A stretch of 53,720 nt of DNA from Oscillospiraceae bacterium. GTDB lineage: Bacteria; Bacillota; Clostridia; Oscillospirales; Acutalibacteraceae. Position 1 is the stretch's first letter, and the number at the start of each line of letters is the position of its first letter. The notes beneath the pieces are model-generated. The model saw nothing but the letters and a program-made list of their open reading frames with translations, was not told the DNA's origin and did not search any database. The position numbers were made by a program, and so were the translations under genes. The stretch is from NCBI GenBank assembly GCA_031266365.1, contig JAISBE010000016.1, forward strand, positions 1 to 53,720, written 5' to 3'. Of the stretch, positions 17,801 through 25,893 are shown piece after piece.

Positions 17801-18252
17801 TTTACGGCGACACCATTCCGGCCGGTATTCTTTATATGCCCGCTATTATCCCTATTTTAAACTTAGCAAAAATTTCCAATGACGATACAATAAAAAAAGA
17901 AAGGCAAAAAAAGATGAGAATGAATGGAATTATACTTTCAGACACAGAGGTTATATATGGCATGGAAAAAGATGCCAAAGGTCTGTTTATTCCAGCATCG
18001 ATTAAAAATGGGCAACTAGTTAGCTCTTCTTTCGTCGTGAGCCTTTCTGACATCAAAGCACTCATGAGCCAGCCTAAAAAGTTAATAGCTACTATGGCGA
18101 AAGACCTTTATAATGGTAAAATAAATATTGAACCTTTAAAAGGGGAATTTGATGTCTGTTCTTTTTGCGAATATACCGCTGTCTGTCATTATCAAGAAAA
18201 AAAGAATGATAAAAAGAAATGCGAATTCAACCCATTTATAATTCCAGATTAA
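14893..18252 (+). CDS. addB: AddB-type helicase-nuclease subunit
   Basis: This 1119-residue protein matches AddB of the AddAB recombinational repair nuclease, which resects double-strand breaks to load RecA. The N-terminal Walker A GRSGFGKTH is present. The C-terminal RecB-family nuclease motif shows GKIDRID, then VRIIDYKTGK with the catalytic D and K. The iron-sulfur cluster cysteines are visible: one in QYHLCKFRYFC (about residue 780) and the C-terminal trio in CSFCEYTAVC (about 1100). Length is close to the B. subtilis protein (about 1166). A TTG start is set by TTGGAGGG. The usual partner addA does not follow: the next gene is on the other strand and unrelated, so addA must be elsewhere or lost. 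Confidence 0.9.
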   Translation: MLQLILGRSGFGKTHTIRKMISERSFAGEKKLILLVPEQNSFENERALLKLIGAKCAQNVKILTFTSMTNLIFSQLRKNQGNRLDNSGRNIMMYLAMQHVKDQMCIYKSLCDKREVTSLMVDTLKNFKTNSIDGKTLIEKSAMVENQILQRKMKEVGLIFTAFDSLISATYLDPLDDLTKLYNLLLDHSFFEEYTIFIDEFDLFTAQQLKVLELIISQTKDCYITLCAPKPSKESELFSCVYKTMENLILIAKRNQVAVSDPIALEYPHRFYNSSLKTLEQNIFQEQNSPKNFSKHKENFNDNQFKSDFSESDINIYKGLDIQDECDFIARNIRKLVIDEGYHYCDFVVLARNMESYEGVIDLIFKKYQIPFFMDMRENIHMKPLMRLVLSAFNIVHTNFSSDSIFEYVKTGLLGLKTEEISLLENYAFVWQIQNEDWTRPFLKNPVGFSEKFRECEKNNLNIINSIREKIIAPILEFSKAIKATSSYAISSALYDLLLKLNVQKNLREMAAILRAEWETNLAQEQVRLWDILISILDQIVMLLGDKKTSSQIYAEILQLAIESSDIAFIPQGLDEVKIGTIDRVRPEKPKIVFVIGAIFGEFPKIPDIYGIFDKKDCTEIASIGVPFKDSLEDILLRERFFAYKALTYASRKLFISWHRMDFKGKAKFASNILDEIKNIFPNVKLIASEHEESIDKVWAKSPGFEACAAHWNKNSVFSESLKHYFKSDKDYKKMTNHLEKICLNNEIKFKNPENAKNLFHFPMVFSATQIEQYHLCKFRYFCKYGLNAKQRKLAKFDSLEYGNFMHFLLENILKENSPENLLLMDKSVLRLKISQLIQKYSKLRWGEGKEPSKRIKHLLLKIKKISCDLVIHIAQELSQSEFSSKDYELSLSHNGKIAPLIVDVDELGTVEVRGKIDRIDIMNKNGKSYVRIIDYKTGKTEFRLSDILYGLNMQMLIYLLTVIENGSKVYGDTIPAGILYMPAIIPILNLAKISNDDTIKKERQKKMRMNGIILSDTEVIYGMEKDAKGLFIPASIKNGQLVSSSFVVSLSDIKALMSQPKKLIATMAKDLYNGKINIEPLKGEFDVCSFCEYTAVCHYQEKKNDKKKCEFNPFIIPD

Positions 18253-18255
18253 ATT

Positions 18256-18609
18256 TTAATTACTAGCTTTGAGAAAGCATCTTGAAAAATATTCGGCTTC
18301 TTTTTCAAAAATTGAAACATCAAATTTGCTTTCATTTTCAATTTTTATAGAATTCACATTTTCATGCAAAAATATATGTCCAAGCTCGTGCGCACACACG
18401 CATTCCATATCTTTTAAAGGGATGCTGTTATTTATAATAATAACACGATTTTTCAAAAATTTTACATAAAACCCCTTTACATCATCTGGAAGATCCATAA
18501 GCATAACTCTTATTGCCATTTTAGAACAAATCTCAAAAGCAGAATAAGTTTTATATTTTTTTATTATCCGGCAAACAAGATTTTCTATATTTTTCATAAT
18601 GCACCTCAA
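18256..18609 (-). CDS. ImmA/IrrE-family metallopeptidase
   Basis: A 117-residue zinc protease domain with the HELGH motif in VCAHELGHIFLHEN at about residue 75. In ICEBs1 and related elements, ImmA cleaves the neighbouring Xre repressor to induce the element. Here it lies directly downstream of an Xre gene with a 41 nt gap, the same partner arrangement. The start may be the second Met (MKNIEN, 9 nt downstream), which also has a ribosome site candidate. Probably a relic or working part of a mobile element. Confidence 0.85.
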   Translation of the reverse strand: MRCIMKNIENLVCRIIKKYKTYSAFEICSKMAIRVMLMDLPDDVKGFYVKFLKNRVIIINNSIPLKDMECVCAHELGHIFLHENVNSIKIENESKFDVSIFEKEAEYFSRCFLKASN

Positions 18610-18650
18610 AACAAAACCAAATGCAAGTAATTTTAAATTAAGGTCATAAT

Positions 18651-19019
18651 TTATTTTTGAGTATCCAATACTGCCATAGCTGCTGCTACGCGAATGGCAT
18701 TGACAATTTTTTCGCGATCTTCATTTTTAATTGGCTTTCCATTAAACATCAAACTTTGCTGAGATTTAAAAACTTGTGTAAATTCATCAATAATTTCCTC
18801 AAGATCCTTTTTTTCATCCATTCGTAATCCCAATATACGGTCCACACTTACGCTCAACATATAACATATTTTTTTCAAAGTTTCGTTATCAGGTTCTCTC
18901 CTTCCCTGCTCATACATTCCCACAGTAGACGGACAAACCCCCAATTTATTAGCGAGTTGCGCTTGCGTCATGTTGCGTTTTTTTCTTATTTCTCTAAGAT
19001 TTTTAGCAAATATATTCAT
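18651..19019 (-). CDS. Xre/ImmR-type HTH repressor
   Basis: This 122-residue protein has an N-terminal helix-turn-helix of the Cro/CI type at residues 5-60 (LREIRKKRNMTQAQLANKLGVCPSTVGMYEQGRREPD) and a short C-terminal part. It pairs with the ImmA-like protease downstream. It probably represses its own promoter: a palindrome ACAC-CTATT-GTGT lies in the spacer of that promoter at 19121-19133. A similar site lies before the divergent genes at 19410-19422. Confidence 0.9.
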   Translation of the reverse strand: MNIFAKNLREIRKKRNMTQAQLANKLGVCPSTVGMYEQGRREPDNETLKKICYMLSVSVDRILGLRMDEKKDLEEIIDEFTQVFKSQQSLMFNGKPIKNEDREKIVNAIRVAAAMAVLDTQK

Positions 19020-19110
19020 ACTATTATTCCCTTTTTATTTAAAATATTATTTTAAAGTGGCACTAAAAACCGTTTTTCGAAAACGAATAACATTAGCAAA
19101 CTTTTTTTAA

Positions 19111-19139
19111 ATTATATCACACACCTATTGTGTATTCAA
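19111..19139 (-). promoter_or_regulatory. xre promoter with operator in the spacer
   Basis: On the minus strand TTGAAT (19139-19134) and TATAAT (19116-19111) are separated by 17 bases. The spacer contains the inverted repeat ACAC-N5-GTGT. A repressor bound here would block RNA polymerase directly. A second near-palindrome CGTTTTTCGAAAACG lies at about 19071-19085 in the leader. Confidence 0.75.
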
Positions 19140-19409
19140 GTTTGATAAGATTATTTTAGCTTCTGCTGAATAAACATTCTTAATATAACCATTTTTATTT
19201 ATTTTTTAATTTAAACAGTTGATTATTTTAATATTCCATGATATAATTTTATCATAGAAATATAAAATTCTCTTTTAAAAAATTTTTCACATCCATTCAC
19301 GAGGGTGTCCAGTAAATAATGCATCACTTGTTTCTATTTCTGTTTCTAAAGCGGAAAAGACACACTTAATCATTGAATATTGCGACACTCTTTAATTTTA
19401 TATTTTATC

Positions 19410-19422
19410 ACACGTTATGTGT
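19410..19422. promoter_or_regulatory. Second operator-like palindrome
   Basis: ACAC-GTTAT-GTGT repeats the arms and spacing of the site in the xre promoter. It lies 14 nt before the small gene at 19437, just downstream of a possible promoter (TTGAAT at 19373, TTTTAT at 19396). This suggests co-repression of the divergent operon. Confidence 0.6.
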
Positions 19423-19436
19423 TGAAAGGAGCAGCT

Positions 19437-19679
19437 ATGGATTATAAGCTATGTTCTGCACAATACTTCGCACAATATAAAAAATTGTCGAATCGCATTA
19501 ATGAACTTAAGCAGTTACTCAAAACTGCAAAATCTCGAGAGCATAAAGATCTTAAATCAAGAATCTCTATGCTTTACTCAATGTGCTTGGAACTCAAACA
19601 CACCGCAGAATATTTAAAAGTATGCGAAAGGAGAAAAACAAATGACAATCAAATCACATACCTCTTCGACAATTCATGA
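19437..19679 (+). CDS. Small hypothetical protein, mobile-element type
   Basis: An 80-residue, Lys-rich helical protein starting MDYKLCSAQYFAQYKKL. The start is the ATG preceded by AAAGGAG; longer frames upstream lack a site. There is no recognised domain. It overlaps the next gene by 38 nt and lies behind a probable Xre operator, an arrangement seen in conjugative element regulatory regions. Confidence 0.6.
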   Translation: MDYKLCSAQYFAQYKKLSNRINELKQLLKTAKSREHKDLKSRISMLYSMCLELKHTAEYLKVCERRKTNDNQITYLFDNS

Positions 19680-19956
19680 CGAAAGCTTATTTGAAATCAT
19701 ATGTTGCAACAAAAAATCAGCTGATAAAATCAATTTTGATAGGGAAAAAATCCTTCTAATTCTAAAAAAAATCATTAATAATGAACTAACGCCTCGGCAA
19801 AAGGAGTGCCTGCTCTTTCACTATTGCGAAAAAAAAGCTCTTACTGAAATAGCCCACACATTAAACATACATGTGTCTACTGTATGCCGGCATATTAAAA
19901 AGGCAAAAAATCGAATTTATAAAACTCTGTCTTATAGCTTTCCCAGATTTTCTTAA
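19642..19956 (+). CDS. Sigma-70 region 4-like small regulator
   Basis: This 104-residue protein has a C-terminal helix-turn-helix resembling sigma-70 region 4: LTPRQKECLLFHYCEKKALTEIAHTLNIHVSTVCRHIKKAKNRIYK (about residues 52-97), given here by its positions and key LT.RQ/EIA/S.V.RHIK.A pattern. It lacks region 2, so it is either a partial sigma-like activator, as in conjugative elements and phages, or a LuxR-type HTH. Its 3' end has been duplicated together with the peptide gene that follows (19884-20553). Confidence 0.75.
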   Translation: MTIKSHTSSTIHDESLFEIICCNKKSADKINFDREKILLILKKIINNELTPRQKECLLFHYCEKKALTEIAHTLNIHVSTVCRHIKKAKNRIYKTLSYSFPRFS

Positions 19957-19982
19957 ATTTTATTTATTAATCATATTTTTTA

Positions 19983-20011
19983 TTGACAAACATATAAATT
20001 TATATTATTAT
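19983..20011 (+). promoter_or_regulatory. Promoter of precursor peptide A
   Basis: TTGACA, 17 bases, TATTAT, about 35 nt before the peptide start. It is retained in unit 2 as TTGACT and TATTAT at 20324-20352. Confidence 0.7.
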
Positions 20012-20046
20012 ATAAGTAAAGTACAAAAATTTAGGAGGAATTAAAA

Positions 20047-20205
20047 ATGATTGATGACAAAGAGAAAAAGCTCGATGAGCTAAGTGAAGATGAACTCCTT
20101 TCTGCCTCTGGAGGAGGCGATATCGAAACTATATCTGCCGTTTGCATGCCCAGTGATGGCTCCGACCCCCAAGCCAACCCATTATATGGTGCTCCAACTA
20201 ATTAA
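20047..20205 (+). CDS. RiPP precursor peptide A (double-glycine leader)
   Basis: A 52-residue peptide. The acidic leader contains LDELSEDELLSASGG (Gly-Gly at residues 22-23), the classic leader of C39-processed peptides. The core of 29 residues has one Cys and ends NPLYGAPTN. It shares both the leader and the terminal LYGxP with precursor B. The GGAGG site five to six bases before the ATG is strong. The radical SAM enzyme encoded downstream is the likely maturase; which residues are modified cannot be told, but the shared LYGxP is the obvious candidate. Confidence 0.85.
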   Translation: MIDDKEKKLDELSEDELLSASGGGDIETISAVCMPSDGSDPQANPLYGAPTN

Positions 20206-20323
20206 GAAGAAAATCTTTCTAAATGTCGGCGCATAAAAAAGGCAAAAATAGAATTTATAAAACTATGCCTTAATAATTTTCTCAGATTATCTTAAAATTT
20301 TATTTATTAATTACATTTTTTTA

Positions 20324-20352
20324 TTGACTAATATAGTAATTCATGTTATTAT
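20324..20352 (+). promoter_or_regulatory. Promoter of precursor B and the radical SAM gene
   Basis: TTGACT, 17 bases, TATTAT, the duplicated form of the promoter at 19983. Confidence 0.65.
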
Positions 20353-20385
20353 ATTATAAAATATAAAAATTAGGAGGAATTAAAA

Positions 20386-20553
20386 ATGACTGATGACAAA
20401 GAGAAAGAGCTTAATGAGCTAAGTGAAAACGAGCTAAACGCTGGCTCTGGAGGAGTCGTTATCAACCCGGATGGCAAAATTGACAGGAAATCAACTGACA
20501 ATAGACCAAAAATGCTATATGGTATACCACCTATTAATATGCAGGAGGACTAA
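20386..20553 (+). CDS. RiPP precursor peptide B (double-glycine leader)
   Basis: A 55-residue peptide beginning MTDDKEKELNELSENELN with Gly-Gly at residues 22-23, matching peptide A through the leader. The core of 32 residues differs (no Cys; Asn, Lys and Asp rich) but keeps the motif as MLYGIPP near the end. The last codons (CAG GAG GAC) supply the Shine-Dalgarno for the radical SAM gene three bases later, so the two are translationally coupled. Confidence 0.85.
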   Translation: MTDDKEKELNELSENELNAGSGGVVINPDGKIDRKSTDNRPKMLYGIPPINMQED

Positions 20554-20556
20554 TTT

Positions 20557-21774
20557 ATGAATTATTACCCTCAAACTTGCGTTTGGGAAGTAACTATGGG
20601 TTGCAACATGAACTGCGGACACTGCGGTTCATCTTGCAAATACCCTTTACCAGGTGAATTAACATCTGCTGAAGCGCTCTCTTTCGTGGATATGTGCGTT
20701 GACATGAATTTGAAATGGGTCACCCTATCGGGTGGAGAACCACTAACCCGCAGTGATATCTGTTCAATCATCAAATATTGCAAGCAAAAGGGGCTTGCCG
20801 CAAACATTATAACCAACGGTTGGCTGATGACTGACGATTTAGCCAAAAAATTAAAATCTTCCGGCGTATCCACCGTTGCCATAAGCCTGGATGGTACTGA
20901 GGAAGTTCATGATAAAATAAGAAAAAAAGGGTCATTCGAGAGAATTAAAAACGCATTTCACATTTTGAAAAAGTATGATATTTTCACAGCTAGTATCACC
21001 ACCATAAGCAACTTAAATATAGCCCTTCTGGGTGAAATAAAAGATTTTTTGATATCAATGGGCGTGGATGTGTGGCAGCTGCAAATTGGACTGCCTATGG
21101 GAAATTTTTCTAAGCACCCAGACTGGCTGATAAAACCTGATAAAATAATAGACATAATAGATTTCTGCTACGACGCTGCCGTGGAAGGTAAAATTGGTAT
21201 ATGCCTCGCGGACTGTATGGGTTATTACAGCCGAAAGCAAATTGAGATAGACAAAATATATTTGCGTTCGAAAAACATCCCCCTTTGGGATGGCTGCCAT
21301 GCAGGCATTAGAAGTTTTGGAATGCTGCACAATGGAGATATTTTAGGCTGCACTTCAATAAGAGACAAAAAATTTATAGAAGGCAATATTCGCGAAAAAA
21401 CTTTAAGAGAAATCTGGGAGTCACCTGACACATTTTTATGGCGACGCAATTTCACCAAGGAAATGCTCGATGGCAATTGCAAAGTTTGTAAATATAGCAA
21501 AAAGTGCCTGGGTGGATGCACTAACACCAGGCTTGCTATAAATAAAGACATCAATTCCGACAACAAATATTGCACACACAGCATTTTAATGGATAAATTT
21601 AGAAATCAACTCGCATCAAGGGTAGATTCCGAAAATATACTAAACCACGCTAAAAATATGATAAACCAAAAATGCTACCAAGAGGCCAACCTATCTCTCG
21701 ATAGATTGATCGAACTTGAACCTGAAAATTCTGATTTTAAAAATTTAAAAAATTTCACTCATTCAATAATTTAA
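20557..21774 (+). CDS. Radical SAM/SPASM peptide maturase
   Basis: This 405-residue enzyme has the SAM-binding 4Fe-4S motif CNMNCGHC (Cys16, 20, 23), then the LSGGEPL and ISLDG segments of the radical SAM barrel. A SPASM-type C-terminal region carries auxiliary cluster cysteines in GCTSIR (about residue 265) and CKVCKYSKKCLGGC (about 308-321). SPASM proteins next to double-glycine precursors install C-C, C-S or C-O links in RiPPs. The last 45 residues form a TPR-like helical tail (AKNMINQKCYQEANLSLDRL) that could bind leader peptide; this is inference. It is coupled to precursor B. No peptidase/exporter follows. Confidence 0.92.
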   Translation: MNYYPQTCVWEVTMGCNMNCGHCGSSCKYPLPGELTSAEALSFVDMCVDMNLKWVTLSGGEPLTRSDICSIIKYCKQKGLAANIITNGWLMTDDLAKKLKSSGVSTVAISLDGTEEVHDKIRKKGSFERIKNAFHILKKYDIFTASITTISNLNIALLGEIKDFLISMGVDVWQLQIGLPMGNFSKHPDWLIKPDKIIDIIDFCYDAAVEGKIGICLADCMGYYSRKQIEIDKIYLRSKNIPLWDGCHAGIRSFGMLHNGDILGCTSIRDKKFIEGNIREKTLREIWESPDTFLWRRNFTKEMLDGNCKVCKYSKKCLGGCTNTRLAINKDINSDNKYCTHSILMDKFRNQLASRVDSENILNHAKNMINQKCYQEANLSLDRLIELEPENSDFKNLKNFTHSII

Positions 21775-21811
21775 CATACAAGCAAATTAAAGCAATACTA
21801 TAATCCTAATA

Positions 21812-22912
21812 TTAGCTTAGGAAATCCTTCAGCCTTTTACTTCTACTCGGATGGCGAAGTTTCCTAAGAGCTTTGGCTTCAATTTGGCGAATTCTCTCAC
21901 GCGTGACGTTAAATTCTCTGCCAACTTCTTCCAAAGTGCGTGGGCGACCATCATCCAGGCCAAATCTCAATTTTACCACTTTTTCCTCTCGAGGGGTAAG
22001 TGTGTATAAAACGTCAGCTAGTTGCTCCTTTAACAGCGCGTTAGCCGCCGCATCTATAGGTGCAGGAGTATCATCATCCGGTATAAAGTCGCTCAAATGG
22101 CTATCTTCCTCTTCCCCGATCGGAGTTTCAAGAGAAACTGGATCCTGTGCCACGCGCATAATTTCCCTCACCCGCTCCACAGGCAGGTCCATCTCGCCCG
22201 CTATATCCTCCGCCGTGGGCTCACGTCCTGTTGTGTGAAGAATCACACTTGCAGCCTTTTTAACTTTATTAATAGTTTCCACCATGTGCACTGGAATTCT
22301 AATAGTCCTCGCCTGATCTGCGATAGCTCTGGCTATTGCCTGTCTTATCCACCATGTGGCATAAGTTGAAAACTTAAATCCTTTCGTATAGTCAAATTTT
22401 TCAACAGCCTTAATAAGACCCAAATTCCCTTCCTGAATTATATCTAAAAATTGCATGCCGCGCCCGAGATATCTCTTCGCTATACTAACAACCAATCTCA
22501 AATTTGCCTCAGCAAGCCGTCTTTTCGCTCTTTCATCTCCATCGGCCATACCAATAGCTAAATCTATCTCTTCCTCAGGAGTCAATAAAGGGACGCAACC
22601 AATCTCTTTGAGATAAGTTTTAACAGGGTCATCCACTATTACATTTTCTGATTTTGTTGAGATTTCAATATTATCAGATTGATCCACCTCGCCCAGAGAA
22701 AAATCGAATTCTTCTAAAGGTATATAGGCAAAGTCCTCCACAATCTCTATCCCAAGAGATTCCAGTATATCATAAAACCTTTCTAACTCTTCTGGATCAA
22801 AATCAAGCTCACCCATAGAATCAAGGATTTCTTTCGTGCTCAGATGCCCATTCATCTTTCCTTGATCCATTAATTCTTTAATTACCACTCTTTTATCTGG
22901 CGCAACAGCCAT
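21812..22912 (-). CDS. rpoD: Primary sigma factor RpoD (SigA)
   Basis: Housekeeping sigma-70 of 366 residues. Region 1.2 starts at [13 protein letters not shown]. Regions 2.1-2.4 hold [36 protein letters not shown], and [13 protein letters not shown]. Region 4.2 ends with [19 protein letters not shown]. The N-terminal part is short, as in Gram-positive SigA. It starts three bases after dnaG ends, in the common Firmicute dgt-dnaG-rpoD order. An intact primary sigma factor agrees with the TTGACA/TATAAT promoters in the window. Confidence 0.97.
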   Translation of the reverse strand: MAVAPDKRVVIKELMDQGKMNGHLSTKEILDSMGELDFDPEELERFYDILESLGIEIVEDFAYIPLEEFDFSLGEVDQSDNIEISTKSENVIVDDPVKTYLKEIGCVPLLTPEEEIDLAIGMADGDERAKRRLAEANLRLVVSIAKRYLGRGMQFLDIIQEGNLGLIKAVEKFDYTKGFKFSTYATWWIRQAIARAIADQARTIRIPVHMVETINKVKKAASVILHTTGREPTAEDIAGEMDLPVERVREIMRVAQDPVSLETPIGEEEDSHLSDFIPDDDTPAPIDAAANALLKEQLADVLYTLTPREEKVVKLRFGLDDGRPRTLEEVGREFNVTRERIRQIEAKALRKLRHPSRSKRLKDFLS

Positions 22913-22915
22913 AGC

Positions 22916-24682
22916 TTAATTCCTCCCACATTTTTCACTTTTGAGTATTTTAAAATAATTCTCAATTTCTATTGAATTTATTGATGAACTTTCTTGAATT
23001 TTCACTCTGTTTTTTTCTAAAGTAATAATATTTATATATTCATCCACACTTTTCTCCATATCGTTTTTTGAAATATAGCTGATAAAAAATTTCGTAATTC
23101 TTCCAATTTCATCTGAAGAAAATTTCTCTGAAAAGTCTCCAATATTAATTTGAGGATCTTTTTTTATCTTTTGCAAAATATTCACGTAAACACGCTTATT
23201 AAAATCAGTGCAAAATTCTTCTGGCGGCAATTTTTTTGAAATATTTTCAACCTCACATGGGTTATGTATCATATAGGAAAGTAATGCCTCTTCTGCACTT
23301 GCTGCACGCAAAAATTTTGATTTTTCTGGATTGATTTTATCCCTTGTCGCCGATATATTTCTTTGTATATCCGTTATTTTTTTATTAAACGAAACTTTTT
23401 TTAGTTTATTTCTCCCTTTTTTTACCTGCTGCATAATAGAAGATTTTTCGATATTTATCTCCTCACTCAGCCGACTTGCATAGATTTCTTGTTCAATATT
23501 ATTTTCTAATGTGCATAAAATTTTCACCGCTTCTTTTAAATAGGCTATTTTTCCGTCGACTGTATCTCTATCAAAAAGTTTTCTTATTTTTTGCAATCTG
23601 TATTCCATATCATTATTAGAATTGTTAATTAATTGTTTAAAGCGAAACACACCTTCCTGACCAAAAGACCTGATAAATTCATCCGGATCTTTACCTCGCG
23701 GAATCGTTAATACTCTAACCAATAATCCCTCATCTTTTAAAATAGGGATAGCCCTTTCGGTGGCTTTTTGCCCCGCTTCATCAGAATCGTAACATATTAT
23801 CACTTCTTTTGCGCATCCCGATATCACCTTTGCTTGTTTGATAGTTAAAGCTGTACCCAAAGTTGCTGTTGCAGTTTTAAATCCAAATTGATGTAAAGCT
23901 ATCACGTCCATATAGCCTTCAGCTAAAATTATGGAATCCTTTATCGCACTCTTAGCTAAATTTAATGCAAATAAATTCGCGCTCTTTTTGAAAACAGCAG
24001 TGTCAGCTGTGTTTAAATATTTAGGCACTTTATCCGAAATAGTCCTGCCACCAAATGCTATGACGTTTCCCCTCAAATCAATTATAGGAAACATTATTCT
24101 ATTATAAAATCTATCAGAAACACCGCTTTTATTGGCAAAAACTAGATTGGCTTTTATCAATTCATCCCTGCTAAACCCTTTTTTTAAAAGATAGTCCGCA
24201 AGCGCAAACCCGCTAATTGGCGCAAAGCCCAGTCCAAAACGCCGTATTATATTATCGGATATCCCACGTAATTTTAAGTAATCAAGAGCTTTTTCATTTT
24301 GATAAAGAGATTTATAAAAAAATTTCGCTGCTTCACGGTTGGCCGCAAAAATTCGTTCCCTCACCTTCATCAAGCCATTGTCTTGATCTATATCAGGAAT
24401 TGACATACCGGCTCTATTTGACAAAAAATGAACAGATTCTATATAAGAGAAATTTTCGATTTTCTCGATAAAAGTGATAACATCCCCACCAGCCCCACAG
24501 CCAAAACAGTAAAAAGATCCACTTTCTGGGTAAACATAAAAAGATGGTGTCTTTTCTCCATGAAAAGGACATAATCCAATCGCATTTTTACCTCTTCGCT
24601 TTAAATTAACATACGATGATACAACATCAAAGATTTCATTTTGAAATTTTAACTCCATCACAAATTGGCCTGGTAATGGCAA
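22916..24682 (-). CDS. dnaG: DNA primase DnaG
   Basis: About 588 residues. The zinc-binding N-terminus CPFH..CFGC (about residues 38-56) binds template, the TOPRIM core has ILAEGYMDV and ICYDSDEAGQKA, and the C-terminal helicase-binding region is poorly conserved as usual. A TTG start at 24682 is chosen because AAGGTGGTG lies just before it and the usual DnaG N-terminus (PLPGQFVMELK, similar to the common IPDEFIDELK) begins there; the longer frame has no site. It lies between dgt and rpoD. Confidence 0.95.
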   Translation of the reverse strand: MPLPGQFVMELKFQNEIFDVVSSYVNLKRRGKNAIGLCPFHGEKTPSFYVYPESGSFYCFGCGAGGDVITFIEKIENFSYIESVHFLSNRAGMSIPDIDQDNGLMKVRERIFAANREAAKFFYKSLYQNEKALDYLKLRGISDNIIRRFGLGFAPISGFALADYLLKKGFSRDELIKANLVFANKSGVSDRFYNRIMFPIIDLRGNVIAFGGRTISDKVPKYLNTADTAVFKKSANLFALNLAKSAIKDSIILAEGYMDVIALHQFGFKTATATLGTALTIKQAKVISGCAKEVIICYDSDEAGQKATERAIPILKDEGLLVRVLTIPRGKDPDEFIRSFGQEGVFRFKQLINNSNNDMEYRLQKIRKLFDRDTVDGKIAYLKEAVKILCTLENNIEQEIYASRLSEEINIEKSSIMQQVKKGRNKLKKVSFNKKITDIQRNISATRDKINPEKSKFLRAASAEEALLSYMIHNPCEVENISKKLPPEEFCTDFNKRVYVNILQKIKKDPQINIGDFSEKFSSDEIGRITKFFISYISKNDMEKSVDEYINIITLEKNRVKIQESSSINSIEIENYFKILKSEKCGRN

Positions 24683-24757
24683 GAAAATCACCACCTTTAC
24701 TATTTTATACAAAAGCTTTCACTTAAAATTTAAAACTTACAGAAATTTCAAGCCTTT

Positions 24758-25750
24758 TTAAACCCATTTAGACCTAGGAACAAATAATTCTTTAAAAATT
24801 TCTATTGCAAAATTATCTGTCATTCCAGCGATATAATCACAAACCGCCCTATCTATGCCATCTTCTTCGACAATTTTAAACATATCATCTGGCAATTTTT
24901 CAGAAAAATCTTTAAAATGGCAGTAAAGTTTTGTTATAAATTCAGGTATTTTTCTTTTATCGGTCTGTATGTTGATGTTTAAGTAAATATTTTTAAACAT
25001 AAATTTATTCAACTCGTTAAAAGCATCATCCACACTTTTATTCATTAAAAGTCTGCTATCTTTGCTATTTTCGACTATAGAATAAACCAATTTATTTATT
25101 CTCAAAGACTTCGTTTTTCCCAAAGCTTTAACAATATTTTCCGGTATATCCTCTTCTTTTAAAACGCCAGCGCGCACTGCGTCGTCAATATCGTGATTCA
25201 AAAAAGCAATGACATCTGCCAACTTCACAATTTTCCCTTCAATCGTGAAAGCATCTCCATTTGTGTGGTTAACTATCCCATCTCGGACTTCCTCCGTAAG
25301 ATTGAGCCCTTGACCTTCTTTTTCCAATTTATCAACCACTCTTAAACTTTGCTCAAAATGTTTAAAACCAGAAGGACAAATTTCATCGAGGGCACTTTCT
25401 CCAGCGTGCCCAAAAGGAGTATGCCCCAGATCGTGCCCAAGAGCAATCGCTTCTGTTAAATCTTCGTTAAGCCTTAAAGCGCGAGATATCGTCCTGGCTA
25501 TCTGAGATACTTCTAAAGTATGCGTCAATCGCGTTCTGTAATGATCACCTTCAGGCGCGATAAACATTTGAGTCTTTCTTTTTAGTCTTCTGAATGATTT
25601 AGAATGCACGATTCTATCGCGATCTTGTTGATAATTTGTGCGCAAATCGCATGCATCTTCCTCTTTAACTCTTCGACTATTTTTAGATAAAGCAGCAAAA
25701 GGGGAAAGAACTCGCTCTTCAATTTCCTCAGTGTGTTCTCTAACGGTCAT
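24758..25750 (-). CDS. dgt: dGTP triphosphohydrolase-like HD protein
   Basis: A 330-residue HD-domain protein that would split dGTP or related dNTPs to nucleoside and triphosphate. It has RTRLTHTLEVSQIAR (first His), then ALGHDLGHTPFGHAGE (the HD pair) and a later VDVIAFLNHDIDD-like segment (KLADVIAFLNHDIDDA). An AAGGGGGGACTTTA ribosome site precedes the ATG. It heads the dgt-dnaG-rpoD cluster, as in many Clostridia. Confidence 0.92.
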   Translation of the reverse strand: MTVREHTEEIEERVLSPFAALSKNSRRVKEEDACDLRTNYQQDRDRIVHSKSFRRLKRKTQMFIAPEGDHYRTRLTHTLEVSQIARTISRALRLNEDLTEAIALGHDLGHTPFGHAGESALDEICPSGFKHFEQSLRVVDKLEKEGQGLNLTEEVRDGIVNHTNGDAFTIEGKIVKLADVIAFLNHDIDDAVRAGVLKEEDIPENIVKALGKTKSLRINKLVYSIVENSKDSRLLMNKSVDDAFNELNKFMFKNIYLNINIQTDKRKIPEFITKLYCHFKDFSEKLPDDMFKIVEEDGIDRAVCDYIAGMTDNFAIEIFKELFVPRSKWV

Positions 25751-25893
25751 TAAAGTCCCCCCTAATTGCGTTTTTGAATATTTTATGCTTTTAAATTATA
25801 TTAAACACGAAAAATAGCACTTCAAAGCCCATTTGTAAATAAAAATTTAGCGCCAGCAAATGATTTTTTGTTTATCTGCAATTTACGCAGATT

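Larger units (their letters stand above)
19884..20222. repeat. Tandem duplication carrying a peptide gene, unit 1
   Basis: A unit of about 339 bp comprises the last 70 bases of the sigma-like gene, a promoter and a precursor peptide gene. It is followed immediately by unit 2 (20223-20553). Shared text includes AAAAAGGCAAAAA near each start and TTAGGAGGAATTAAAAATGA at each peptide start. Confidence 0.85.
20223..20553. repeat. Tandem duplication carrying a peptide gene, unit 2
   Basis: Second unit, starting ATGTCGGCGCATAAAAAAGG, which is a decayed piece of the sigma-like gene end. It shows that the precursor gene was multiplied by tandem duplication and that the cores then diverged while the leader stayed. 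Confidence 0.85.
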
